Assembly: GCA_036785325.1 (NCBI GenBank)
Contig: JAXIVH010000006.1
Span: forward strand, 1,992,157-2,056,156
Origin: Urophycis tenuis
Taxonomy: Eukaryota > Chordata > Actinopteri > Gadiformes > Phycidae
Direction: 5' to 3'
DNA: 64,000 nucleotides
Part shown: positions 1-9,940 of the stretch, piece by piece
Layout: each line of letters begins with the position of its first letter
Position numbering within the stretch: the first letter of the stretch is position 1
Position numbers and translations under genes: made by a program
Notes under the pieces: generated by a model
Databases searched by the model: none
What the model was told of the DNA's origin: nothing
What the model saw: the letters and a program-made list of their open reading frames with translations, nothing else

Positions 1-342
1 AAGCTTTTGAATCATTTATGAGTGTAGCTAGTCTAAACTTCCTCCCTTCCTCACACCAATGACTAATCATTGGTACTACTTACTTTAATCAATAAATTGG
101 CTCAGGATTCTTTGTAGAATATTTTTTTACAAGCCACTGGTTGGCGATATGAAATAAAAATTGATTATTGACTATTGTTTCTACTGTAACAATGTTTTAA
201 ATGCACCATAGTCCATGGCCATTCACTTTTAAGATGTTTCATCCCACCTCGGGAACATTTTGTTAACAGTATAAAACAATGTATATAATAATGTACAACA
301 CATAAAATGACTCACATTTAAATTCAAAATACACACTTAAAA

Positions 343-419
343 TTGGTAGCTCAACCCACTAGTGTGCTGACCATGTAAGCAATACACTTTGTAGCAACCA
401 GGGTTCAATTCCCACTACA
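343..419 (+). repeat. tRNA-derived SINE head (degenerate)
   Basis: A-box-like GGTAGCTCAACCC and an exact B box GGTTCAATTCC spaced as in a tRNA, ending just before a GACA microsatellite. The same sequence recurs at 36163-36239 inside the A/B duplicated block. It does not fold into a good cloverleaf, so it is a relic rather than a functional tRNA. Confidence 0.5.
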
Positions 420-500
420 GACAGACAGACAGACGTACTTTAATGATCCCTGAGGGAAATTGCATTCGTTACAATACAATACTCCAGTGCAAAAAGACGT
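420..500 (-). repeat. LINE 3' tail, reverse orientation
   Basis: (GACA)n followed by a piece containing GATCCCTGAGGGAAATTGC, which on the - strand is the common teleost LINE terminus (TTTCCCTCAGGGATC then a GTCT repeat). The duplicated block of copy B has it at 36240-36320. Confidence 0.6.
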
Positions 501-991
501 AAAGTAAAGTGTTAGAATATATAACATGTCATGTCATGACTACTGAGTAGATATGTAGATTGAGGTCATCTAAATCTATTCCCACAAATGACTTGGCTTG
601 TCTGTTTGCTGGCTGAAAGGCAGTATATTTTTCTCAATTTAATTGTTGTGTATGTAATTGTTGTGTGTGTAAGGCATTGTCCTATGTGTTTCACAGTTAG
701 GTCAATGTAGAACTATCCTTTGTTGTATCATGCAATAGGGGAAGGTGAAGATGAGGCAAGAGATCCTCTGTGCCAAGCTAATACATGTTTGTGATTATGA
801 CAATTTCACACTTACAGCTGAAAACATTTTGCTGCGGTATATGATAGCAAATGTTTCATTTACACACATTTATATACTTTGCATACATGGGTGATCTATG
901 CAATATCTCTGCAATATTTCGGACTAATTTCCAAATGTTGTAACAGAATAATACATGTTGCTCACATATTTTCTGCCTGTCTTTCTTTTAG

Positions 992-1065
992 TTCCACTCT
1001 GGTGGGCCCGAATTCATTAACTTGTGGTGATACAGGATGGATTGGCAGACCACCTTACTGTGAAG
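992..1065 (+). CDS. Copy A exon: second half of split CCP domain
   Basis: Acceptor CTTTCTTTTAG, donor GTGTTT. It encodes the C-terminal half of a CCP, with the Cys-GDTGW-Cys pattern. It enters in phase 2 and leaves in phase 1. Split CCPs are typical of CD46, CR1 and factor H genes. Confidence 0.85.
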
Positions 1066-4000
1066 GTGTTTACTCATATTGCAAACCATATTTGAGCATA
1101 TTGCAATGTTTCATTGTCCATTCATATTTGCCCCCCCCCCCCATTCTAATATCTATCTTGTTTTTACAGTTGTGGGATGTACCTTAGCACCTTCAGTTGT
1201 TCATGCTCAGGGTCCACTTCCATACAAACAAATATATGAATTTTCAAGAGTTGTGAGATACAAATGTCTGGAAGATTATACTCTCAATGGATCATCAACA
1301 CTAACCTGTTCAAAGCATGGAAATTTCACACCAAATCCCCCTACATGTATAAGTATGTTATTATTTTTCAGTAGCTCTAATAAAACCCATGGTGATGAGT
1401 TGCATACTCTCATTGAGAGAGTGACCAGGGTAGTAATCTATTTTAACATATTTCTATACCTTCTTTTGCAGAGGTTCTCTGCCAAGAGCCTGTTATTCCA
1501 AATGCTTCTTTTAAGTATGGAGCCCGTCCTCCTTATAAATTTAAGAGTACTGTTACATACGAGTGCAATTCTGGATTCACGATGCAGGGTATAGGGTCCC
1601 TGACGTGCCAACTGAATAGCACATGGACAGCATTGCCAGTGTGCAAAGGTAAGAGCTGATTATAAATCAAGCTGATGGTATAATTACCTTATTTATTATA
1701 GTTACCTAATGTATTGACTAATTCTATGTTTCAAATGATGTGGAAACAATTGTGGTGTGGTGTTCCCTTTTCCTGGCTGTCCATAACGTGTGTGATCACA
1801 CATGAAATGAATGAGGCGGACTTCATTTTGCTGCACTGATGTCGCATGACTGCATAACGTGGTTGTCTTCAGCTGATGTCAGATGTTATAATCACAATGT
1901 TCTCACGTGATAATCATAGTTTGAGTCATCATGTCTCCATAAGCAACTAATTGATTATATGTTAATTGATCATCGTGAAACCAAAGTAGAAATGGATCTA
2001 ATGATGCTGATCAACAAGTTGTTGTATGGAGTGAAATAAATGGTATTGGTGCGTCCTTTATGACATCATTCATAATGCTGTTTAATGTAGAAGCATTTGT
2101 GTTCAGCCATGTCAACCGGTATAATCACAAGTGATTATGTCATAAAAATCAATCAGATGATAGTTTGATCTACTAACATGCATATTTGTTTCTTTGTTTC
2201 TATGCTTTTGTTTTAAAAAATATCACAGATAAGAGAGTTGAGCCAAAGCCTCCCAGTAAGTCATGTCATTAATTATATCTGAACAATTAAGAACTATTTC
2301 AATAGTCATTCAGGGCATTTGAACACTTATGGTTTGCTTTTGTTTTCTACAGATGGGTCCACGAGATGGTGGCAGTCTTGGTGGTTTATTTTGCTTTGCA
2401 GCAGTAAGTTCTATGTTCTTTCACACCGTTTTATATTCTTACTTCCTTCAGCACTTTTATTTTACTTTAACTAGACCACATTTATTGGCAATTATCTCAG
2501 CTTGAGTACCTAACAAAGTGTCTAAAATGTTGAAACTGACCTCACTAGAAACAAACAAAGAACTAAACCATGAACTAAAACATCTATGGCTTGAAATTAG
2601 AGATTGTTTTCAGCCATATCAAACGAATTGCAAATGAAACAATTCACAAAAAGCACACCGCTTTTTATGTCCTGCAAATGTTGCATATGCTTTAGCATTA
2701 AGTTCTCACTTAAAAAACGCTGATAACAAATATGTCTGCCAGGCTAATACTCAACGTGCTCTATGTACTAGGTGTTTTTAGCCACCAGCAGGGTTTGAAA
2801 CCTTCATTTTAACACCAACCACAAGCAGTGAGTGGACTGATGACCAAAAGAGTTGGCCATTAAAGTGATGGAACACAACTACAGAAGTAGTAGTTTACTT
2901 TTAATTAATGATGATATTAAAGACAGACAGACAGACAGACATACTTTATTGATCCCTGAGGGAAATTGCCTTCGTAACAATACTCCAGGAGAAAAAAGAG
3001 GACACTCTACGTATAGTAGAGTGTTAGAATATATAAATATATAAAGCAAACCTATGTAAAATATAAAACCTATGTAGAAAATATGTAGAAAATATAAACC
3101 TATGTAAAAATATAAACCTATGTAATAAAATATACAAAAATGTACATAAAGAAATGATAATATACATAAATGTACGTACATCCAGGCATACGCTACGAGG
3201 TAATAGCATACACAAGGATGTAGCATGTCAGATTTTTGTACAACCAGTTGTGCAGAGAGATGACCAGATGACCAGTTATGTAGTAAATGACAGTTATGTA
3301 GTGAAATGAGTTATGTAGTGATATTACAGTGAAATAAAAGGTCATCAAGGTGTGCATCACAAAATTATAGTCATTTATTTTCATTTATTTTCAGCTTGAA
3401 ACCAAAGCTGGCTTTCATATTACTTATTCAGGCTACCCAATGCGTATTCTACATTTACATTTAGGGCATTTAGCAGACATTTTTTTATCCAAAGCGACCT
3501 ACAAAGAGTACATTTCACCCTTATCAGTTAGCGTACTTGAGGTCTGCAGTCTCAGCAGATAGAGACTAATTTATATACAAGCTCGGTCAAACCAACATTT
3601 TTCACAGAGGCCAGGGCCCCATTATTTGGCCTCGTCAATTCACACATCTCCCTTTCTCTTCTCAAAATAGTTACAGTTCTCATAATGTTCATCTTCTTCA
3701 TTTGTGTAATCCTGAGGAAAAGAAGGGGGTAAGATTTTGAACCTTATAAAGAACCTTTTCATGTCTTCTGGGTTTCGTCTCCTTGTGCAACTACTTGTGT
3801 GCATCAAGTACTCAATTTTACTTGTGCAACTTTTCTTCCATGATTTGGTTGTTTTTGTACATGCTGAACTCTTTCAGCACACCAGCCATTATAATTTACA
3901 TACAATAAAACTAAAGCAAGTGGAAAAAACTGGGAATGGCTGATCTGTTTTAAGAGTTAGGAGATTTCAATCATTAGGCAGTCACTCCAGGATTTCGCAG

Positions 4001-4974
4001 GCCTTTTTTTAGATTGTTGCGCCCTAAAATGCCTGATGTGTGAGCTTTTCCAAAAAATTGCGATGAAAGTTGCTGTGTTTTTTAGGTTTTTGTTGCGATT
4101 ATAGTGCAAGAGGAAGTAAAAGTTGTGATAAAAGTTGTGGAAGTTGCGATTTTCCTGATGTAAAATATTAAGTTAGTACTGTGATTTCCCGAGTAATATG
4201 TTAAATATTAAGTTAGTATTGAACAAAACAAGTTTACAGCACTATATTTACATTTACATTTAGGGCATTTATCAAATGCTTTTATCCAAAGCGACTTACA
4301 AAAAGTACATTTGTCAGAAGAAGGTGAAACGTTTCATTGCTGTTAATACAGTAAGAAAGTCACCAGAACTACATGCACGACATGAAGTTGCCTCAAAAAT
4401 ATAAATGTGTCAGCATTCATATCAGAACTAAATACGTTAGTACTAGTACTGTGTATAGGCAGTCTCTGCTGAATACTAAATTAAATAATAATTTTCAACT
4501 GATAATATGAATAATATGAAAAATAACTTTGCAGGAAAGTTGCGGTGGTTGGTTAAAATTGCAACACCGCCCTGAAGGCGCGGGAATCGGTTGACATTGT
4601 GTTGAAGTTGCAAATCGCAACATTGCGAAATCCTGGAGGGTCTGATTAGGCAATGTGAAGGTGGAGGTGTATGGGGATTATAGATTGAGTGTGGAATGGG
4701 GCTGTAGTCACTGAATGATGTGATGTTTCTTTCTTTTGCGTTGTGTTTGTGTCGACGCTGACACCAGACACTGCCATGACGTAAATCAAGTCCTAGTCAA
4801 GGCCTCATATTCTATTAGATGTTATCTGATGTTTCATGGTGTCTTTAAGGTCTCATATCTCGTAGTCCTACGTATGGCTTGTGTCTTTTTAATGTTAGTC
4901 ACCACATATGTTTGGCTTTCAGCTCTCACCCTCACCGTAAACCAGTGCCAGTAGAGGAAGACGAGGCGTTGTAG
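992..4974 (+). CDS. Copy A: CD46/Tecrem-like complement regulator, 3' part
   Basis: Type I membrane protein of the regulators-of-complement family; only the 3' part lies in the window. Exons read 992-1065 (second half of a split CCP), 1170-1352 (CCP), 1472-1648 (CCP), 2229-2255 (stalk), 2353-2403 and 3671-3728 (transmembrane), 4923-4974 (tail and stop). All have AG/GT borders and their phases match (2-1, 1-1, 1-1, 1-1, 1-1, 1-2, 2-stop), so they splice without a shift. The last three CCPs of copy B correspond exon by exon. The Thr-rich stalk exon of copy B (37700-37846) has no counterpart here; CCP joins directly to the 27-nt exon and the frame is kept. Known of the family: CCP proteins bind C3b/C4b and limit complement on host cells. 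Function here is inferred from domains. The first half of the gene lies left of the window. Confidence 0.85.
1170..1352 (+). CDS. Copy A exon: complete CCP domain
   Basis: 183 nt, phase 1-1, with a poly-T/TTTTTACAG acceptor and GTATGT donor. Four cysteines have CCP spacing. The position normally holding Trp before the last Cys reads GNF, so the usual core Trp is missing. One N-glycosylation site, NGS. Confidence 0.85.
1472..1648 (+). CDS. Copy A exon: complete CCP domain
   Basis: 177 nt, phase 1-1, acceptor TTCTTTTGCAG and donor GTAAGA. Four cysteines and the core Trp (NSTW) are present, with N-glycosylation sites NAS and NST. Confidence 0.87.
2229..2255 (+). CDS. Copy A exon: 9-residue stalk piece
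   Basis: 27-nt micro-exon, phase 1-1, acceptor ATATCACAG and donor GTAAGT. It reads DKRVEPKPP; copy B has DKTVEPKPP at 40140-40166. Splice sites are conserved in both copies, which is why I accept so short an exon. Confidence 0.7.
2353..2403 (+). CDS. Copy A exon: juxtamembrane and start of transmembrane helix
   Basis: 51 nt, phase 1-1. It reads GSTRWWQSWWFILLCS, a Trp-rich membrane-edge segment running into a hydrophobic stretch. Acceptor TTTTCTACAG, donor GTAAGT. Confidence 0.75.
2918..3015 (-). repeat. LINE 3' tail, reverse orientation (copy A only)
   Basis: (AGAC)n, then TACTTTATTGATCCCTGAGG. Copy B lacks this in the equivalent intron near 40840, so it inserted after the two copies parted. 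AT-rich sequence with repeated ACCTATGTA motifs follows to about 3330 and probably belongs to the same insertion. Confidence 0.6.
3451..3515 (+). repeat. Short dispersed teleost repeat in copy A intron
   Basis: Contains TTTAGCAGACATTTTTTTAT and CCAAAGCGACCTACAA. It is bounded by direct repeats ACATTT (3451-3456 and 3510-3515). Copy B (about 40970-40985) has a single ACATTT and no insert, an empty site. Confidence 0.65.
3671..3728 (+). CDS. Copy A exon: transmembrane helix and stop-transfer
   Basis: 58 nt, phase 1-2. It continues the helix (TVLIMFIFFICVIL) and ends in the basic stop-transfer RKRR. Acceptor TCAAAATAG, donor GTAAGA. The matching exon in copy B is 41138-41195. Confidence 0.75.
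4249..4440 (+). repeat. Second copy of the dispersed repeat, longer form
   Basis: Same core (ACATTTAGGGCATTTATCAA, CCAAAGCGACTTACAA), followed by a segment with CAGTAAGAAAGTCACCAGAA that is shared with the copy at 6873. Confidence 0.6.
4923..4974 (+). CDS. Copy A exon: cytoplasmic tail and stop
   Basis: Encodes SHPHRKPVPVEEDEAL then TAG. The exon runs 8 nt past the stop to a GTAAGG donor at 4983, so the rest of the mRNA is 3'UTR. The short junction distance should not trigger nonsense-mediated decay. There is no Tyr signalling motif. Confidence 0.7.
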
Positions 4975-5224
4975 CACGGCTGGTAAGGAAATGGATTGAG
5001 AAAAGGCAATCGTATCATTATGCAACATGTCATTTGAGTTGGGGTTGATGATGGAATCCATTTCCCTGGTCGTCCATAATTCCCTCTTTTAGAACATGGT
5101 ACACTTAGAAAGAAAACGGCAGTTTTCTATCCATCATGTTCATCACTTTTCTGCCACTATGTTGTATTTGAGATTATTTATTTGAGATCATATTCATACT
5201 CTTCATATCTTCTCTGATTTTTAG

Positions 5225-6050
5225 TTCCAGTGGAAAGTTGCCCTGATGACGTACCAATGATCACCACGCCAAGCAGGGGGGAGGAATTATCACTAGACCA
5301 GAATTTGAATGTAATCTCCTGCCATATGCACATCATGCAACTGTGGTTTAGTTAGTCTACAGTAAAGAGAATTGGCAGGGCAACGCTTCCAAGGAAATAC
5401 GATGCATTTGATTTCCAACCACAGGTATCTGCTGCATTTTTCAAATAGATAAGCCGTTTTTTTGTCGTACACTGAAGAGAAACATTTGTGGCTGCACTTC
5501 CTGCCAAAAGTACCAACATTTTGTTAAATGCTTTGCCTTCAACCCTGCACCATAACCCATTTTGTAGATTTAAATTTAAATAGAAAAGAAAATGCTGCCA
5601 TTTTGTATGGTTGTCTTAGTTGGTGTATTTGGCCTGAACACAATATATGGTTGTTAAGCAGATCTATCTTGGATAAGACATCAGCTAAAACATGTTAACT
5701 AAACATGTGAAATGACAAGTGTTTATTGTTGTTATATATTGTGTTGGTAAGTGTAATTTTAATTTTTTTAATAGGATGTTAAATTGCTATGTTTCTCATA
5801 TCCAACAACCTCTTGTTTGCACTAATTGGTTTTGTTGAGGCCATAGCTCCAATGAATTATCTTTACATTCTGTATTTATGAAGTATTCAAGCATTTGTGT
5901 GTGTGCCGATCAAGTCTTAAGCCTCTGCTCATTCTGTTCTTCAAATTGATTGTGATCGATTTGCCACATTCCACAAAATGTTGACAAAATGTGTGTTTGA
6001 CAACCATTTGATATGGACATGAGCTTGAAATAAAGGCAATGATTGAAGTC
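5225..6050 (+). other. Copy A probable last exon, 3'UTR
   Basis: Acceptor at 5222-5224 (ATTTTTAG) followed by about 115 bases well conserved with copy B (41994-42110). No continuing reading frame is needed after the stop at 4972-4974. A canonical AATAAA lies at 6029-6034. The exact end is inferred. Confidence 0.5.
6029..6034 (+). terminator. Poly(A) signal AATAAA of copy A
   Basis: GAGCTTGAAATAAAGGC. In copy B the aligned place (around 43196) reads AATAAT, so the canonical hexamer is absent there. Confidence 0.5.
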
Positions 6051-6291
6051 CTTCCTTAAATGTTCTCTGTGGAACTGTACTGTGTCTGTGTGACGTTCAA
6101 ATTAAGTTAGTGATTCTGAGTCTTTAATATAGGTCAACAAATGGATTACAGTATTTATAATCGATTCAGCATTTAATAGGCCCTTTGTATGGACGTCCCA
6201 AGGAAGAAGTGCTTCCAATTGGTTTATTGCAGTTTTCCTCATCGGTACTACGTTAGGCTTTCATTTTGTTCGCTGCATTTGCCCAAGTGCT

Positions 6292-6352
6292 CCTGAACCT
6301 GAACCTGGACCTGAACCTGGACCTTGACCTGAACCTGAACCTGAACCTGCCA
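6292..6352 (+). repeat. Hexanucleotide array (CTGAAC)n
   Basis: About ten imperfect CCTGAA/CCTGGA units. On the - strand it translates as alternating Arg-Phe/Arg-Ser, which explains the open frame there. Confidence 0.8.
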
Positions 6353-6872
6353 CAGTACGTCAGTACGTCACAGTATGTCTTGCTTCCGCAAGACCAAGCA
6401 GCTCCTCTGTTGACCGAACCTGGACATTCAGGATAACAACCTGTAAGTATGTATGCTTTATTATTTGTGTATTTGTTCTGATTAAAACAAAAGGTAAGTA
6501 CCACCAAGTGTTCAACTGCAGTGTTGTTTGTAGCAGAGCTGTACAAAAGCAACCTAACGTGTTTAACTGTTGTGGTTTGGAAGCTGTAGCCCTCGGCTGA
6601 CTTGCTGCCCCACGTTGTTGGGTTACATGTAGAGGTTCATCGGACGATAAACTAGAATATCTGAAGGACAAGCTGTGTTCAAGGTCGTGTTTGCCAAGTC
6701 CAGGATGGGGGGAAATGCACAGCAAATCAAAACAAACCCTTCATACAGAACTGTTTCTATTACAATAAGATTAAAATATGAAATATTGTAAATAAGGATT
6801 TCCCCACATGAGCGCAAGGAATGTTTCAGAATAGTAGTAAAACAATGTGTCCAATAGAATAATATTGCATTA

Positions 6873-7000
6873 CACTTACATTTTGGGCATTTAGCAGACA
6901 CTTTTATCCAAAGTGGCTTACAAGAAGTACATTTGTCAGAAGCAGGTGAAACATTTAATTGCTGCTAATACAGTAAGAAAGTCACCAGAACAAGTTTCAA
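6873..7000 (+). repeat. Third copy of the dispersed repeat
   Basis: ACATTTTGGGCATTTAGCAG, CCAAAGTGGCTTACAAGAAG, then the CAGTAAGAAAGTCACCAGAA segment, as at 4249. Between 6100 and 7380 I see no gene. Confidence 0.6.
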
Positions 7001-7374
7001 GCATTCCAATTGCCAGGTGAACCATTGCATTACACTCAACTATGTCGATGTCCTGCTGATGGCTTGTCTTTGATGAGCTGTTTGAGGACCTGACACCAAT
7101 TGTTGAAGACAACCCCATGGCCGACTACCAGTCAGCCCAGTGTGAGGCACCGTCAGAGCTGGGATGTTTAAATGTTGATGTGATGTTGAAATGTTTTCCT
7201 CAATTAAAAACTTTTTTTTTTTAGGAAAACATTCATTTGTCATATCTTACATTATTGGTTATTTGGGTCCTGTAGTATAATGAAACCTTACTCTTTATTT
7301 TAGACAGTTGTATCCCATTACATGTAATAAAAACATACTTGTTCTGGATGGTGTAACATGGTGTAACATGTAGG

Positions 7375-7383
7375 CCTATGTGT

Positions 7384-7414
<31 letters not shown>

Positions 7415-7562
7415 GGGACTGGAAGCTGGTTTATGTGCAACTTCATAAGGAAATTAAGGTATTAACAACACATACTTTTTTATGATAAGGCAAATAACTC
7501 CTGAGACAACATCACCCCAAGAAGCAACATGTATTTCAAATAAATATGGTGTGATATTATTA

Positions 7563-7623
<61 letters not shown>

Positions 7624-7797
7624 TAGTGATATTCCAGTCACTTAGTCATTAGTTGAGTCATACTTAAAAATTAATGATTATTATCCCCCCCTGCAAACAT
7701 AGGCTATACAATCACGGTCTAACCCCAAATACAAAAAACTATATATCGCTGCCTTCTTCAAGTCCAAATCATATTTTAATAGCCCCTTTAATTGCTG

Positions 7798-7880
<83 letters not shown>
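7375..7880 (+). repeat. Microsatellite cluster: (TG)n, G-run, (ATT)n, (TA)n
   Basis: (TG) then a run of G at 7380-7419, ATT arrays at 7555-7625, and about 40 TA repeats at 7798-7879 that abut the LINE 5' end. Confidence 0.9.
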
Positions 7881-7881
<1 letters not shown>

Positions 7882-9637
7882 CTCCACCACCTTACCGTGG
7901 TGGAGGGGTTTGGGTGTCCTTATGAACCTGAGGGCTGTGTTGTCGGGAGCCTTGTGCTCCTGGTAGGGTCTCCCATGGCAAATTGGTCTCAGGCGAAGGG
8001 CCAGACAAAGAATGGTTCAAAAAAGACTCGAATGGAAGAGCAATTAAGAGGAGGAGAGACCCTGCCCGGAGGAAGCCCGGGGCCCCCATCTGGAGCCAGG
8101 CCCAGAAGGGGGGCCCGTCAGCGAGCGCCTGGTGGCCGGGTTTGCCACGGAGCCCGGCCGGGCTCGAAAAAGCAACGTGGCACCCCCCCCCCCTCTCTAT
8201 TCTGTGGGCCCACCACTCACAGGAAGAACCGTTGGGGTCGGGTGCATTGCCAGATGGGTGGCAGTGAAGGTCAGGGACCTCGACGGACCAGACCTGGGCA
8301 GCAAAGGCTGGCTCTGGGGACGTGGAACGTCACCTCTCTGTGGGGGAAAGAGCCGGAGGTGGTGCGGGAGGCGGAGCGCTACCAGTTAGATCTGGTGGGG
8401 CTCTCCTCTACGCACAGTCTCGGTTCTGGAACCGTACTCCTGGATAGGGGTTGGACGCTATTCTTCTCTGGAGTTGCCCAAGGTGCGAGGCGCCGGGCGG
8501 GTGTGGGGATACTCACAAGCCCCCGGCTGAGCGCCGCTACGTTGGAGTTTACCCCGGTGGACGAGAGGGTCGCCTCCCTACGCCTACGGGTTATGGGGGG
8601 GAAAACTCTGACTGTTGTTTGTGCGTATGCACCGAACAGCAGCTCGGAGTATTCGGCCTTCTTGGAGACCCTGAATGGAGTCCTGCAGGGGGCTCCAGTA
8701 GGGGACTCCATAGTTCTGCTGGGCGACTTCAACGCGCACGTGGGCAATGATGGAGACACCTGGAGAGGCGTGATTGGGAGGAACGGCCTCCCGGATCTAA
8801 ACCCGAGTGGTCGTCTGTTATTGGACTTCTGTGCTAGTCATGGACTGTCCATAGCAAACACCATGTTCGAACATAAGGTTGCTCATAAGTGTACATGGTA
8901 CCAGAGTACCTTAGGTCAAAGGTCGATGATCAATTTTGTAATCGTATCATCAGATCTGAGGCCGCATGTTTCGGACACTCGGGTGAAGAGAGGGGCGGAG
9001 CTGTCAACCGATCACCATCTGGTGGTGAGTTGGGTCAGGGGGTGGGGGAAGACTCGGGACAGACCTGGTAAGCCCAAACGGGTAGTGCGGGTGAACTGGG
9101 AACGTCTGGAGGAGGCCCCTGTCCGAGAGACCTTCAACTCACACCTCTGGCGGAGCTTTTCTGGCATCCCTGTGGAGGTTGGGGACATTGAACCTGAGTG
9201 GTCGATGTTCAGAGCCTCCATTGCTGAAGCTGCAGTGGGAAGCTGCAGCCTCAAGGTCTTGGGTGCATCAAGGGGCGGTAACCCTCGAACACCGTGGTGG
9301 ACAGCGGTGGTCAGGGAAGCCGTCCGACTGAAGAAGGAGTCCTTCCGGGATGTTATCCCGGGGGACTCCGGAGGCAGTTGCAGGGTACCGGAGTGCCCGT
9401 AGGGCGGCGGCCTGTTCCGGGCACAACCAGCTGGGAGGAGACCACGGGGAAGACCCAGGACGAGGTGGAGAGATTATATCTCCACACTGGCCTGGGAACG
9501 CCTCGGGATCCCCCAGTCAGAGCTGGCTGATGTGGCCCGGGAAAGGGAAGTGTGGGGTTCCTTGCTCGAGCTGTTGCCCCCGCGACCCGACCCCGGATAA
9601 GCGGTAGAAGATGAGTGATGAGTGAGTGAGTGAGTGT
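7881..9637 (+). mobile_element. Non-LTR retrotransposon with internal deletion
   Basis: The 5' end starts GCTCCACCACCTTACCGTGG directly after (TA)n. The element carries the apurinic-type endonuclease half of its ORF, then jumps near 9400 to the 3' end sequence (GGAGAGATTATATCTCCACA through GACCCCGGATAAGCGG) and ends in GATGAGTGAGTGAG repeats followed by more (TA)n. No reverse transcriptase region is present, so it cannot move by itself. Clade uncertain; the 3' tail style suggests an I/Nimb-like or related fish LINE. Confidence 0.8.
7975..9402 (+). pseudogene. LINE ORF2 fragment: APE-type endonuclease, no RT
   Basis: The reading frame is open upstream through the TA repeat, but the first sensible Met is at 7975 (MANWSQAKGQ). 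Endonuclease motifs in order: LALGTWNVTSLWG (about residue 110), CAYAPNSSSEY, LLGDFNAHVGNDGD, and STDHHLVVSW near 350. The usual IDF motif reads INF (aat codon, about 8930), so a conserved Asp is Asn. The frame stops at 9400-9402, just where the sequence skips to the element's 3' end. Known role of the family: nicking target DNA for target-primed reverse transcription. This copy is a dead relic. Confidence 0.8.
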
Positions 9638-9940
9638 TATATATATATATATATCTTGATTGAATATTGCCCTATATCTCAGCAATTAAACACACACACA
9701 CACATGCGTGTGTGTAATGTGATATCAATGTATCACATTGCAAGTTAAATCAACATACTAACTATATTTAAAAAATCGATTTAGATCTCTGTAAGTGTTA
9801 AAAGCAAATATCATGTTGAGAAACGTGAGAAATTGTAACATTACATTTCTCGAACATTTCTATTTACAGGTAAAGTTATACAAATTATACTTTCAGAATG
9901 CTGACACAGAATTAATAAATCTGATTTCGATCACCACTGA

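Noticed and set aside
1079..1594. 171-aa continuous frame across the copy A CCP exons (and its copy B twin)
   Set aside because: It reads through introns; the domain pattern and phases fit three separate exons.
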